From JALOLV01 sp046295175 (lineage in GTDB: Bacteria > Bacteroidota > Bacteroidia > Cytophagales > Spirosomataceae): a stretch of DNA of 64,000 bases. The DNA is taken from assembly GCA_046295175.1 (NCBI GenBank), contig JBKBNY010000003.1, positions 248,001 through 312,000 of the forward strand. Direction: 5' to 3'. Each line of letters begins with the position of its first letter. Position 1 is the first letter of the stretch. Both the position numbers and the translations under genes were made by a program. Positions 26,451-36,183 of the stretch are shown here, piece after piece. A model generated the notes under the pieces. That model had not been told where the DNA came from. It did not search any database and saw only the letters and a list, made by a program, of their open reading frames with translations.

Positions 26451-28850
26451 ATGAAAAATCTCTACAAATTAATACTCATATTTTCAGTCATTTCAAACTT
26501 CTCCTTTGCTCAGAGTAGTAATTTTGCTTACAAACTCAAGGGCTACGTTCGTGATTCGCTCGATGGTACGCCATTAATAGGAGCAACGATAAATATCAAT
26601 TACGGAGAAATGGGGCTTACTACCGACGACAAAGGGTATTTTGAAATACAACTACCTTCAAAAGAAGTTATTTTTTTAGTACGATACGTAGGATACAAGA
26701 CCTATCGTGAAACTGTAAGGCTCAGAGCTGATGTGACCCGCGAAATTAAACTCCTGAAAGTTGCCAACGACCTTGAAGAAGTTATCGTAACGAGTAAAGC
26801 TAATGTAAACGATATTAAACGCCCGATTTTAGGGGTGAATACGCTGAGTATCAAGACTTTGCAAAAAGTACCAACCGCTATGGGTGAGATTGATATTTTG
26901 CGTGGATTACAAATGCTTCCGGGTGTGACGAGTGTCGGTGAGGCTGCAAACGGGGTGAATATCAGAGGTGGGACAACCGACCAAAACTTATTGTTGATTG
27001 ATGATATGCCAATCTTCAACCCGACTCACATGTTTGGATTGTTTTCGGCGTTTCCGTCGGAGGCAATTTCAAGTTTTGAATTATACAAAGGTACAGTTCC
27101 TGCTCGCTTTGGTGGCAGAGCGGCATCTGTTTTAGATGTTACATTGAGCCAGCCATCTCTCGATAAATTCAAGATGCAAGGAGGTATCAGCCCGGTGTCT
27201 AATCGTGTAAAATTGGATGTGCCGATAATAAAAGATAAAATGGGTGTGATGATTTCGGGACGAGGTGCATTCAATGACTTTTTGTTGCCGCTTGTTTCAA
27301 ATAAATTGGATGGAATCAAAGCAAAATTTGGCGATGGAGCGGTCAAATTATTCTATCGTGCCAATAACCGTAATACATTTACTTTTTCGGGGTATTACAG
27401 CAAAGATTTTTTCCAAACAAAGCTCTTAGGGACAGTCGGGAGTGTTAATGCAACTTCTACACAATTCGACTATCAAACTATCAATTTAGGTTTGAGATGG
27501 TTTCATGTGTTAAATCCTAAAGCTAATATTCAAACCTCGATTTTATCATCCGATTACGTTCCAATTACACTACTTCCAGAGTTTAAAAGCGATAACAAAG
27601 TCAGGATTACATCGGGTGTTAAATACAAGCAATTCAAATCTAACCTTAATTATTTTTCAGGAAAGCATAAAATTGAAGGTGGAATCAGTGGTATTTATTA
27701 TGAAATCGACCCTGGCCAATTAGACCCCGGAACCAGCGAACGTGTTAATCCATTTAATACTCCTTTAGAACATTCTGTCGAAACCGCCATTCATATCGAA
27801 GACGAAATTGAAATTTCAAAGAAAATCACCATGTCGGCGGCTGTAAGGTATTCTTATTACATGAATTTAGGCCCATCGAACGTGAGAGTTTATGAAGCAG
27901 GGCAGGGTAGAGACGAATTGGCGATTAGAGATACCATCAGCTATGCAAAAGGTCAGGTTTATGGTACTTACGGAGGTTTTGAACCCCGAATCGGTATCCA
28001 GTATTCACTCTCTGAGCGAACTTCACTAAAAGTAGGATACAACCTAATGCGTCAATACGTACAAGTTGTTACAAATACCACAACACCGTTGCCAACCGCT
28101 CGTTGGAAAACCTCAGACCAACACATCAAACCGCAGATTAGCTCGATGTTTGCGGGTGGAATTTTCCATAATTTCAAGGATAATATTTATGAATTGAATA
28201 TCGAAGGCTATTATCGTACAACCCAAAATATCGTAGATTATAAACCCGGTGCCGATTTTTTGCTTAATGCATTTCCAGAAACTCAGTTGTTGCAAGGTAT
28301 AAACCGTTCTTATGGTTTGGAGTTTATGTTGTCGAAGAAAAAGGGCGAGGCTACGGGTTGGATAAACTATACTTATGCTCGCTCTTTAAATCAAGTCAAT
28401 GAAGGTTCATTTTTTGACCAGCAAATTAATTTTGGGAATTGGTATGCTGCCAATTACGACCGTCCGCACTCTTTAAACGCCACGTTGGTAATTAATCAAG
28501 GTAAGCACCACGACTTTTCGTTCAACTTTACGTATAGTACTGGCCGACCATTTACGATTCCTAAAGGTTCTATTACTTTTCAAGGATTCAATTATCCGTT
28601 TTATGATGAACGTAACAATGCCCGAATCCCTGACTATCACCGCCTCGATTTTGCATGGAATATCTATCAGCCGAGTATGAAAGAAAAACGCTGGAAAGGT
28701 CACTGGACATTCACAGTTTACAATATTTATGGTCGAAAAAATGCTTATTCGGTATTCCTAAGAACCCAAGGTGCCAGTATAAGGCCTTATAAACTGACTA
28801 TCTTTGGGGCACCAATCATCTCACTTTCGTATAATTTCAAGTTTCAATAA
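26451..28850 (+). CDS. TonB-dependent receptor with CarboxypepD_reg-like domain
   Basis: This 799-residue outer-membrane receptor has a signal peptide ending SFAQ and a CarboxypepD_reg-like domain (about 28-115: YVRDSLDGTPLIGATI, DDKGYFEIQLP). The plug contains NIRGGTTDQNLLLIDDMPIF and the beta-barrel ends SLSYNFKFQ with the terminal aromatic residue. No SusD gene follows; the partner is the DUF4249 lipoprotein just upstream. No glycan enzymes are next to it, so an uncommon ligand (siderophore, peptide or metal complex) is as likely as a sugar. It ends at a good terminator. Confidence 0.9.
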   Translation: MKNLYKLILIFSVISNFSFAQSSNFAYKLKGYVRDSLDGTPLIGATININYGEMGLTTDDKGYFEIQLPSKEVIFLVRYVGYKTYRETVRLRADVTREIKLLKVANDLEEVIVTSKANVNDIKRPILGVNTLSIKTLQKVPTAMGEIDILRGLQMLPGVTSVGEAANGVNIRGGTTDQNLLLIDDMPIFNPTHMFGLFSAFPSEAISSFELYKGTVPARFGGRAASVLDVTLSQPSLDKFKMQGGISPVSNRVKLDVPIIKDKMGVMISGRGAFNDFLLPLVSNKLDGIKAKFGDGAVKLFYRANNRNTFTFSGYYSKDFFQTKLLGTVGSVNATSTQFDYQTINLGLRWFHVLNPKANIQTSILSSDYVPITLLPEFKSDNKVRITSGVKYKQFKSNLNYFSGKHKIEGGISGIYYEIDPGQLDPGTSERVNPFNTPLEHSVETAIHIEDEIEISKKITMSAAVRYSYYMNLGPSNVRVYEAGQGRDELAIRDTISYAKGQVYGTYGGFEPRIGIQYSLSERTSLKVGYNLMRQYVQVVTNTTTPLPTARWKTSDQHIKPQISSMFAGGIFHNFKDNIYELNIEGYYRTTQNIVDYKPGADFLLNAFPETQLLQGINRSYGLEFMLSKKKGEATGWINYTYARSLNQVNEGSFFDQQINFGNWYAANYDRPHSLNATLVINQGKHHDFSFNFTYSTGRPFTIPKGSITFQGFNYPFYDERNNARIPDYHRLDFAWNIYQPSMKEKRWKGHWTFTVYNIYGRKNAYSVFLRTQGASIRPYKLTIFGAPIISLSYNFKFQ

Positions 28851-28856
28851 ATTTTA

Positions 28857-28894
28857 GGGGGCTGTTCTCAATTTCAAAGAGCAGCCCCTTTTTT
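28857..28894 (+). terminator. Intrinsic terminator of the DUF4249-TonB operon
   Basis: GGGGCTGTTCT (28858-28868) pairs with AGAGCAGCCCC (28878-28888) with one G-T pair, followed by TTTTTT. Confidence 0.88.
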
Positions 28895-28914
28895 AAATAT
28901 TTATTTCTGATTGA

Positions 28915-28945
28915 TTTGACTTACACAGCAGAAATTTTATATTTG
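28915..28945 (+). promoter_or_regulatory. Bacteroidota-type promoter of the 164-residue secreted protein
   Basis: TTTG at 28915-28918 and TATATTTG at 28938-28945 are 19 bp apart, matching the -33/-7 consensus of the Bacteroidota housekeeping sigma factor. The start codon follows 65 bases later. Confidence 0.75.
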
Positions 28946-29010
28946 TTTCGTAAGAATTACCAACCCTAATTCTACAATAAAGTCTTTACCCATAAAATAG
29001 AGAGTGAATC

Positions 29011-29505
29011 ATGAACAAAACCTACAAAATGCCGCTTTTGCTGGCGGTCTCTATGCTATTCTGCATACTAAAGTTACATGCCCAGACACCATCCCAAGCT
29101 ACACCAGACGAGCCTCGTAAAGTCAAAGTTCAGTTGATGGTAAATGGGAAAGTTCATCCGCCCAATCAAACACTAACAAGAGATGATACCGATGTGAAAG
29201 TGAGGGTTTTTTCTGTTGGTGAAGATTTAAGTAAAGAATTGGCAATTACAAATTTGACTGTAATGCTAATGAGGAATGGTCAACGTATTTCGAGTGTTTC
29301 ATTGCCTGGCTACGGTTCGATTTCGGCTCTTACCTCAAAAGCTAAAAACAACGATATATACTTGTTTGAATTAAGAGAAATTTATGAAGAGCAGCCCGAT
29401 GCTTCTCTCAAAAAATATACAAAAGGCTCTGTTAAAGTGAAGTATTGGTTTTATGATGCAACTCTCGAAAAGAATACTCAGCAGGTTGTTTTAGGAGCTA
29501 ATTGA
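29011..29505 (+). CDS. Small secreted protein of unknown function
   Basis: This 164-residue protein has a signal peptide (about 1-25, ending LHAQ) and a proline-rich linker. A single beta-rich domain follows (KVKVQLMVNGKVHPPNQTLT, NLTVMLMRNGQRISSVSLPG). The pattern faintly recalls Ig-like or GldM C-terminal domains, but I would not assign it. It has its own promoter and is bounded by terminators on both sides, so it is a monocistronic gene. Confidence 0.75.
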   Translation: MNKTYKMPLLLAVSMLFCILKLHAQTPSQATPDEPRKVKVQLMVNGKVHPPNQTLTRDDTDVKVRVFSVGEDLSKELAITNLTVMLMRNGQRISSVSLPGYGSISALTSKAKNNDIYLFELREIYEEQPDASLKKYTKGSVKVKYWFYDATLEKNTQQVVLGAN

Positions 29506-29515
29506 TAATTTTTGT

Positions 29516-29542
29516 AAATCGGGCCTAAAACCCGATTTTTTA
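29516..29542. terminator. Bidirectional terminator between secreted protein and MFS gene
   Basis: AAATCGGG (29516-29523) pairs with CCCGATTT (29531-29538), followed by T-rich sequence. It overlaps the stop codon of the convergent MFS gene at 29540. Confidence 0.75.
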
Positions 29543-30787
29543 TTTCTTCACCTCCTTAAACTCCCTCGTAGGGTCGATTTTCAGCCAAAGCAATGCCGCT
29601 ACAACCAAACATCCCGCAATCAGAAACAGCGGAATATTGAAATTATTTGTAGAATTTACAATCTTCCCGAAGATGATTGTGATAAAAAAACCACCCATTT
29701 GTCCAGCAAAATTCATCGAACCCGCTACTGTTCCGGCGTTTTGTTTGCCAATATCTACGCAAGTCGCAAAAGCTACTGGTAATGCCAAATCTTTTGTTAG
29801 TACACAGATGGCCAATAAGTAACCTGCCAGGGTGTTATCGGTTGTAAGACCAGCCCAAAGAAAAAATATACTCGATGAACCCAAACCAATAAATCCAACG
29901 GCTCGTCGGCCAAACTTCAATCCTCGTTTTTTGACCAAATAGTCGCTCAAGTAACCTCCAATCAAACATCCAATTGCACCCAGAAAGTAAGACAACGAAA
30001 TGAAATTTTTGCTTTGTTCTTCGGTCATTCCACGACCCTCTTGAAAATAAGTATTCGACCAATTGGTAAAGAAATAAGCCGCGTAAAAAAACAAATGACA
30101 CATCAGCATCAAAGCCCAAATATTAGAATCGGCCATGATGGTTTGCCACGAAATTTTATGATTATGGTGTTTGATAATGCGATTTTCTTCAATTTCGGCA
30201 ACTTCTACTTGTGAAATACCCGATTTTTCGGATGGATTATCTCGAAACCAAAGATACCATGCAATGGCCCAAATGATGCCAATTAATCCTAAAACACCGA
30301 AAGCCATTCGCCAGCCTAAATGATGAACTAACGGAATTACGACAAGCGGAGTTAGCGAACCACCAATCCGAGCGGCTGCCCAAATGTACGATTGAGCTCG
30401 ACCGACTTCAACAGCAGGAAACCATCGAGAAATCACCAACGAGGCATTGGGGTAAGCTCCTGCCTCGCCAATCCCGAAGAAAAAACGAACCACAACCAAA
30501 TAAATAAAATTAAAAGCTGTACCCGTAAGTGCTGTAAACGCCGACCACCAAACCACTACGCGAGTCAAGACTTTTCTTGCTCCGATGCGGTCGCCCATTG
30601 CTCCCGTCGGAATCTCGAAAAGTGCATAAGCTAACGAAAAAGCACCGAGAATGTATCCAAATTGTTCATTATCAAGTCCTAAATCGGCTTTTACGTATTT
30701 GCTCACTACATTCATGCAGACTCTATCTAAAAATGTAATGATAGAGAGTAGCACTAAAAAACTCAGTACGAGGTGGCGGGTTTTCAT
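29540..30787 (-). CDS. MFS transporter, anion:cation symporter (hexuronate/aldonate) type
   Basis: This 415-residue inner-membrane permease has 12 predicted segments. FLDRVCMNVVSKYVKADLGL, GYILGAFSLAYALFEIPTGA and MGDRIGARKVLTRVVVWWS are hallmarks of the ACS family, which takes up glucarate, galactonate, hexuronates and similar acid sugars. It lies at the downstream end of the minus-strand block with a TonB transducer, ECF sigma, GH106-like glycosidase and sugar isomerase. It could import an acidic sugar released by that system. DUF1801 starts 33 bases upstream. Confidence 0.85.
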   Translation of the reverse strand: MKTRHLVLSFLVLLSIITFLDRVCMNVVSKYVKADLGLDNEQFGYILGAFSLAYALFEIPTGAMGDRIGARKVLTRVVVWWSAFTALTGTAFNFIYLVVVRFFFGIGEAGAYPNASLVISRWFPAVEVGRAQSYIWAAARIGGSLTPLVVIPLVHHLGWRMAFGVLGLIGIIWAIAWYLWFRDNPSEKSGISQVEVAEIEENRIIKHHNHKISWQTIMADSNIWALMLMCHLFFYAAYFFTNWSNTYFQEGRGMTEEQSKNFISLSYFLGAIGCLIGGYLSDYLVKKRGLKFGRRAVGFIGLGSSSIFFLWAGLTTDNTLAGYLLAICVLTKDLALPVAFATCVDIGKQNAGTVAGSMNFAGQMGGFFITIIFGKIVNSTNNFNIPLFLIAGCLVVAALLWLKIDPTREFKEVKK

Positions 30788-30820
30788 TGATAGTCTAAGG
30801 GCTGAAAATCTATTCGGTTT

Positions 30821-31231
30821 TTATTTTTTACGAATATACTCTAAAGATTCTGAAATCAGTTGACGAAGTATATTTTCATTTACATCGCTCAATTTATTGG
30901 CATAAATACAGCCTTTTGAGATTTTAACCTTGCCAAGTTGCCCAACGAGGCTTTCGTAATTATCAAATCCACCCGTAATATAAAAGACTAAATTTTGCTT
31001 CCGTGGTGAAAAAGCAACCTCCATCCAATCCATTTCTTTACCGTTTGGATATTTGTATTTATAATTTCCGAATCCTATGATGGAAGGCCCCCACATTTTA
31101 GCTTCTGATTGCGAAACTTCGGTCATTATTTCTAATATTTTGAAGGCATCGTTGCGTCTTGTTTCGTTTTCGACAGAATTGATGAAGCCCTCGACACTCG
31201 CATCTGTTTGTTTGGTTTTGAGTTCGGCCAT
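30821..31231 (-). CDS. DUF1801-domain protein
   Basis: This 136-residue cytoplasmic protein shows the DUF1801 pattern: FINSVENETRRNDAFKILEIM, WGPSIIGFGNYKYKYPNG, WMEVAFSPRKQNLVFYI and CIYANKLSDVNENILRQLI. The fold is of the YdhG/CyaY-like kind found in many soil and plant-associated bacteria; the biochemical role is unknown. It lies between the terminator of the TonB transducer and the MFS gene, which it may be cotranscribed with. Confidence 0.87.
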   Translation of the reverse strand: MAELKTKQTDASVEGFINSVENETRRNDAFKILEIMTEVSQSEAKMWGPSIIGFGNYKYKYPNGKEMDWMEVAFSPRKQNLVFYITGGFDNYESLVGQLGKVKISKGCIYANKLSDVNENILRQLISESLEYIRKK

Positions 31232-31259
31232 TATTTTGAAATGTTTAGTGAATTAAATA

Positions 31260-31295
31260 TACAAAAAAGGTGAAGAAAAACTTCTTCACCTTTAA
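31260..31295 (-). terminator. Intrinsic terminator of the TonB transducer
   Basis: AAAGGTGAAGA (31266-31276) pairs perfectly with TCTTCACCTTT (31283-31293). Read on the minus strand the stem runs into a T tract (complement of 31262-31267). Confidence 0.82.
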
Positions 31296-31318
31296 AACTA
31301 TTCAACCTAAACAAAAAC

Positions 31319-34300
31319 TTAAAAGTTAAAATTAAGCCTTGCAAAAATATATCTTCCGTTAAATCCAAATTGCTGTACTCGGCGTGAATACACAAAACGC
31401 CCCAAACTGAAATTGTTTGAATGAATGTGTCGGTCTTGATAGACATCGAATATGTTGTTTCCACCAACCGACAATGACATACCTTTGCGAAGTTCGTAAT
31501 TGACCGTTAAATCTGTTGTGATTTTAGGGGCAAACACTTGGTCGAGGGTTTCTTTTTGTCCTGTTAGTGCATTAACAGGGAAATTCTCAGGTTTGCTTGG
31601 GTCAATACTTGGGTCAAGGTAGGTAACTTTTCCGAAACGAACCGCTCTTACCATTAAGCCCAATTTCCCAATCTTATAGTTGACCATTAAACTTACTTTA
31701 TCCTGAGGGTTAGCTACTTCGATACGGCTCTGGTCTTCGCGGTTAAAATAATTTCCAACTTGATTGGTCGAAATCAGTATCGGTGATGCTTTGATTGCTG
31801 GTTTGCCATCGGCACCTTTGATTACCTCATTTTTGATAAATACCCCCGCAAGTGTAATTCGGAGCGTTTGGTTTTCACCGATTTTAGTATTATAGTTCAA
31901 CACCGGTTCAATCCCTCTCGAACGCGTATCAACGGCATTGGTAAAGAAATTGGCAGTCGTGGCATTGGCAGCCGCCAATTGAGCCCTGATTGCGGCATTA
32001 CCACCATCCGAGAAGTTATTTGTCAATACAATACGGTCTTTGATGTCGATTTGATAGGCATCAATGGTCAATTCAAATTTTGTACCTAACTGTACAGTAG
32101 CACCAATGGTATAGCTCTGAGAGGTCTCTTGTTTTAACTTTGGAATACCCAAGATTTCGGCTGGTTTGCTATCATTGGTGAATGTACCACTCTCAACGGC
32201 TACAAGTTGACCTCCTTGTGATACAAATAATGTATTTGTTTTTGAGTAGAATCTTTGCTGCATAGACGGTGCCCTGAAGCCCGAACTTGTTGAAGCACGT
32301 ATTGCAAAACCTTCAACTACCTTATAACGACCCGCCAATTTGTAATTGAGAGTGCTACCAAAATCTGAGTAGTTTTCAAATCTTAAAGCCCCTGCTACCA
32401 AAAACTTCTTAGAAAACTCCTGCTCTAAATCGACATAGGCAGCTACGCTATTGCGGCTATTTGTGGCTGCATTTGTAGGTAAAAATCCTGCAAAAACCTG
32501 AGCTCCAGCCGCTACTCCTGCCGATGTGTTGTAGTTTTTCCAAGAGGCTTCTTCGCCAGCTCTGATTCCGAATTGGTCGGTACGTTGTTCGGCACCGAAA
32601 GCAACGTTTAGCCCACTCAAGACCTCAAAACGGCGATTAAGGTCTAAATTGATGGTATTTTGTAAGAATTTCAAACCACCTGCATCAAACTCACGCTGAA
32701 AGCTCGATGATGCCAATGCTTGCGTGTAATTTACCGAGTTGGTAATATTAAAGTCGAATGTGTTTTGTCCGAATGTATTGCTTAAGTCGTAATTCCAATC
32801 TTTGAATTTGCCTCTTACCCCAACAGCCATCGAAATATCGGTAACATTTGAATTGATTTCAGGTAAAAATCCATTTGGATAAACCGTAAAAACATTAGTG
32901 CGTACGGCTGCCGGAACTCCGCTCGGATAACGATAAAAACCAGCGGCATTTCCTTTTTTGTTGTTGAATCCACCAAACGCATAGATAGTAGAATTTTTGC
33001 CGATTCCGAATTCTGAGTTCAAGACAATTCCACCACCTGAAACGCGTGAATTTCCGATACGCATATCAAAATCATCACGAGAAAGACCTCGGTCTTGTAA
33101 AAGTTGATTATCAATGTTTTGACCATTTACCGATGGAAAAACCTGACCAGTGTATGTGCCAGAACGATTTGTCTCGCCACGTTTTACAAATTCTCCAGTC
33201 AGATTAATAAATCCTTTTTCACCGATTTTTATTCCGTAGTTTAAACCCACTTGGGTTGTTCCGCCATCGGCTACATTTACACTGGCATCTTTGCCATTAT
33301 TAAGAACCCAATTTTTATCGTAAGATGTTACGTTTAGGCCGTGAGATAGATTACCACTAAGCCCTTCTTGTTTTTTAAGTACAATATTAATGACCCCTGC
33401 AATAGCATCTGAGCCATACTGTGCGGCTGCACCATCACGCAAGATTTCAATTTTATCTACTGCCGTCGCCGGAATCGCGTTCATGTCGGTGCCTACTGTA
33501 CCGCGGTTTACTGTTCCGTTTACATTTACCAATGCCGATTGGTGACGACGTTTTCCATTGACCAATACCAAAACTTGGTCAGGCCCTAAACCACGTAGCT
33601 GTGCTGGGTCAACGTGGTCGGTTCCGTCGGCGATTGCTTGACGTGCCGATTGAAAAGACGGAGCAATAAATGTAAGGATTTGGTTAATATCTACCTGCCC
33701 AACGTTGTTGGTAACTTGAGCCAGCGGGATAATATCAACAGGTACTGGTGTCTCGATTTTGGTACGTCCACTACTGCGTGTACCAGTTACCACAACTTCA
33801 TTGAGCGTTGAAAGACTCTCTTCTAAAGTGATAGATAAAGCCTGCGTACTCGCAACTTTTACTTCTTTATTGGCAAAACCTATGAAACTCAGCACGAGGG
33901 TTTCGCCGACGTTGGCATTTATCTTAAATGTACCGTCGATGTTTGAAGTTGTACCCTTGTTTGTACCTTTTATCGTGATACTTACTCCAGGAAGTGGCTC
34001 GCCTTTGGCATCAACGACTTTTCCGGAGATTGGGTCTTCGATTGCGTTTGGGAGTTCGCTTTCATTTATCGAAGTACGGTTTTCGGCAATTCTGTTTAAA
34101 ATGATTTTATTGCCACTTACCTGATACCCGATTTTCATAGGGCTTAAAAGCGAAGCTAAAACTGTCGATAATTTTTCTTGACGTGCATTGAGTGTTACGA
34201 CACGGGTGCTTTGGATAAGACGAGAACTAAAGACAAATTTTACATTGGCACTTTCTTCGATTTTACTGAGTACAGATTCGAGTTTTTGTTGGTTACATTG

Positions 34301-34447
34301 TATCGTAACAGGTTGCTCTAAAATTTCTTGGGCTTTAGAATCGAAAGCATACGTAAGACTCGTAAAAACCATTGCAATAAAGCCTTGAAACAAGCTGAAC
34401 TTCATAAATTTTAGCAAATCTTGCTTGGTTAGTTGATGTTTTTTCAT
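31319..34447 (-). CDS. TonB-dependent transducer/receptor with STN domain
   Basis: This outer-membrane receptor of about 1042 residues starts at the ATG at 34447 (MKKHQLTKQDLLKFMKFSLF), typical for the family; a longer frame upstream has no signal-like start. After the export segment comes an STN domain (QCNQQKLESVLSKIEESANV) that talks to the anti-sigma factor. A CarboxypepD_reg-like domain (SGKVVDAKGEPLPGVSITIK), a plug (INQILTFIAPSFQSARQAIA) and a barrel ending FARLNFNF follow. The FecR and ECF sigma genes lie just upstream on the same strand. No SusD follows, unlike a classical polysaccharide-utilisation pair. Confidence 0.92.
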   Translation of the reverse strand: MKKHQLTKQDLLKFMKFSLFQGFIAMVFTSLTYAFDSKAQEILEQPVTIQCNQQKLESVLSKIEESANVKFVFSSRLIQSTRVVTLNARQEKLSTVLASLLSPMKIGYQVSGNKIILNRIAENRTSINESELPNAIEDPISGKVVDAKGEPLPGVSITIKGTNKGTTSNIDGTFKINANVGETLVLSFIGFANKEVKVASTQALSITLEESLSTLNEVVVTGTRSSGRTKIETPVPVDIIPLAQVTNNVGQVDINQILTFIAPSFQSARQAIADGTDHVDPAQLRGLGPDQVLVLVNGKRRHQSALVNVNGTVNRGTVGTDMNAIPATAVDKIEILRDGAAAQYGSDAIAGVINIVLKKQEGLSGNLSHGLNVTSYDKNWVLNNGKDASVNVADGGTTQVGLNYGIKIGEKGFINLTGEFVKRGETNRSGTYTGQVFPSVNGQNIDNQLLQDRGLSRDDFDMRIGNSRVSGGGIVLNSEFGIGKNSTIYAFGGFNNKKGNAAGFYRYPSGVPAAVRTNVFTVYPNGFLPEINSNVTDISMAVGVRGKFKDWNYDLSNTFGQNTFDFNITNSVNYTQALASSSFQREFDAGGLKFLQNTINLDLNRRFEVLSGLNVAFGAEQRTDQFGIRAGEEASWKNYNTSAGVAAGAQVFAGFLPTNAATNSRNSVAAYVDLEQEFSKKFLVAGALRFENYSDFGSTLNYKLAGRYKVVEGFAIRASTSSGFRAPSMQQRFYSKTNTLFVSQGGQLVAVESGTFTNDSKPAEILGIPKLKQETSQSYTIGATVQLGTKFELTIDAYQIDIKDRIVLTNNFSDGGNAAIRAQLAAANATTANFFTNAVDTRSRGIEPVLNYNTKIGENQTLRITLAGVFIKNEVIKGADGKPAIKASPILISTNQVGNYFNREDQSRIEVANPQDKVSLMVNYKIGKLGLMVRAVRFGKVTYLDPSIDPSKPENFPVNALTGQKETLDQVFAPKITTDLTVNYELRKGMSLSVGGNNIFDVYQDRHIHSNNFSLGRFVYSRRVQQFGFNGRYIFARLNFNF

Positions 34448-34570
34448 AAATTTAGACGGTTTTGGACATAAAACTGAGTTCTTTTTTAATCTGAAAAAAA
34501 ATTGAACTGTTTGGCATTGTTGATGTGGCAGCATCTTCAATGCCTTTTTTATTGTTTGTTGTTAGGTACT

Positions 34571-35638
34571 CTACTTACAACCTCGACTATTGATGATTAT
34601 CTGTCCGTCAATTACCTCATATTCGGCTTCGATGGCTTGGCAGACCAGTTCGATTTTTCCGTAAAGGGGTTCGTCCGAAAGTGAGGCCGTTATTGGGCAG
34701 TCTTTCATTAATTCTTCATCAAATACTATGGTAACTCCGTAGGCTTTCTGAATCGTCTTGAAAACCTCGGCAGCCGATTCGTCGTTAAAATCAAACTTGA
34801 ATGGTTGTGTTTGTTGTAAAATTTGTGGCTCATCAATCAGCGATTTTGAGAAATTAATTTGTTTTTTATCGAAAATAATCTGCTGATTTTGCGTGATTAC
34901 CACCCCTTCGAGGTTGGTTTTAGTTGCTTTTTCTTTTATTTCGTTTAGGCGATAAACCGAAACCTTACCTGTTCGTACAATTACTTTTATATCTTTCTCA
35001 CCGTGCGGAGCTTTGATTGTAAAACTCGTTCCGATAACCTTCGTTACGATTTCGTTGGCATAGACCATAAAAGGTTTTTGTGGATTCTTGGCAATTTCAA
35101 AAAAGGCTTCTCCATCGAGATAAACCTCTCTTTTATCACCAGAAAACTGCTTCGGATAACTCAAACGGCTATTTTTTTGTAATAAAATCGAGCTACCATC
35201 CGAGAGCATAACAAGCATTGGATTGTTACCTTCATTTACTTTTTCAATCAAAGTTTTATCGGTAACTAACTCTTTGTATATCGGCGAAACATCTTGTCGA
35301 ACAAACATCCACCATGCCCCAATCAAAATGGCAATTGTAGCGGCTAATCCTACGGCTATTTGATAAAATGGCCTAAATGCCACCACTTTAGTTTCTCCTT
35401 CCTCGTCTAACTTTCTCTTTAATTGATAAAATTTCTGTCGAATCTGTTCTTCATTCCACTTCAACGAAAGACGATTGAGCGATTCTATGGCCTCATCTAT
35501 AATATGTTGTAGTTCGGGGTTTTCCTCCTGAAACTCCTCCCATTCCCAAATATCAGCTTCGTTTTTTCGGAAGTAATAATTCAGGAAACTTTCATTTACT
35601 AATAAATCTTCTAAGCAGAATTCTTTTTTTGGCTTCAC
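34571..35638 (-). CDS. FecR-family anti-sigma factor
   Basis: This 355-residue inner-membrane protein has a cytoplasmic N-terminus (1-90) that should bind the sigma factor and one membrane helix at 92-113 (YQIAVGLAATIAILIGAWWM). A periplasmic FecR domain follows (LSDGSSILLQKNSRLSYPKQ and YLDGEAFFEIAKNPQKPF). The C-terminal DUF4974 part is EVFKTIQKAYGVTIVFDEEL. It relays the signal from the TonB transducer's STN domain to the ECF sigma factor. The partner genes are on both sides; a 545-base gap holding a nested palindrome separates it from the sigma gene. Confidence 0.93.
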   Translation of the reverse strand: MKPKKEFCLEDLLVNESFLNYYFRKNEADIWEWEEFQEENPELQHIIDEAIESLNRLSLKWNEEQIRQKFYQLKRKLDEEGETKVVAFRPFYQIAVGLAATIAILIGAWWMFVRQDVSPIYKELVTDKTLIEKVNEGNNPMLVMLSDGSSILLQKNSRLSYPKQFSGDKREVYLDGEAFFEIAKNPQKPFMVYANEIVTKVIGTSFTIKAPHGEKDIKVIVRTGKVSVYRLNEIKEKATKTNLEGVVITQNQQIIFDKKQINFSKSLIDEPQILQQTQPFKFDFNDESAAEVFKTIQKAYGVTIVFDEELMKDCPITASLSDEPLYGKIELVCQAIEAEYEVIDGQIIINSRGCK

Positions 35639-35933
35639 GATTTTTTGGTTTTGCGGTCTCTAAATATACAGAGGAAAGCTACTGGCAAAATCTTCCTGTT
35701 TTTTGATGATTTTTTTAAGAATAGTTAGTAGAAAAATAGAGAATTTTCGATGTAGTTGTATAACTATTTGATTATCAATTACTTACGTGGTTTGTGAATT
35801 GACATTCGAGAATGTAAGTAATCAGACAAAAGAATTTATCGGACGGCCGATGCGGACAAGAGAAGAAAGATAAAACATTTATTATCAAACACTTACATTG
35901 CTTCAATTTTAAAATAATTGTGTACTATTACTT

Positions 35934-36124
35934 TAGGACTTTCGCTTCAATTATTTTTTGTCCCATCGGGACACTATATCGGTAGAAAAGTATGTCTTTT
36001 TGGGGTTTTAAGTCCCGTTGGGATGATATATCATCCCAACGGGACTTGTTTTAAAAAAGATTTTATTTTTTTCTACCGATATTCTATCCCTAACGGGATT
36101 ATTTATATCCAAGCGAAAGTCCTA
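35934..36124. repeat. Nested palindromic element, about 190 bp (possible MITE or REP cluster)
   Basis: Three inverted repeats lie one inside another. The outer one is 14/14 (35934-35947 with 36111-36124, TAGGACTTTCGCTT). The middle one is 14/14 (35976-35989 with 36069-36082, ATATCGGTAGAAAA). The inner one is a perfect 38-nt palindrome at 36010-36047 built on TCCCGTTGGGATGA. Weaker copies of the TCCC..CGGGA core also occur at about 35961-35972 and 36087-36098. It fills most of the 545-base gap between FecR and the ECF sigma gene (35639-36183), where I see no coding sequence. The structure suggests a small mobile or RAYT-type element, but no transposase gene is in the window. Confidence 0.75.
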
Positions 36125-36183
36125 TACTTAATTCCATTCAAACAATTTCTTGGTTATAGAGAATTTAATCAAATATCTGTAAA

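Noticed and set aside
34448..34540. Longer N-terminus for the TonB transducer
   Set aside because: The extra 31 residues are cysteine-containing and hydrophilic and precede a normal export signal at 34447.
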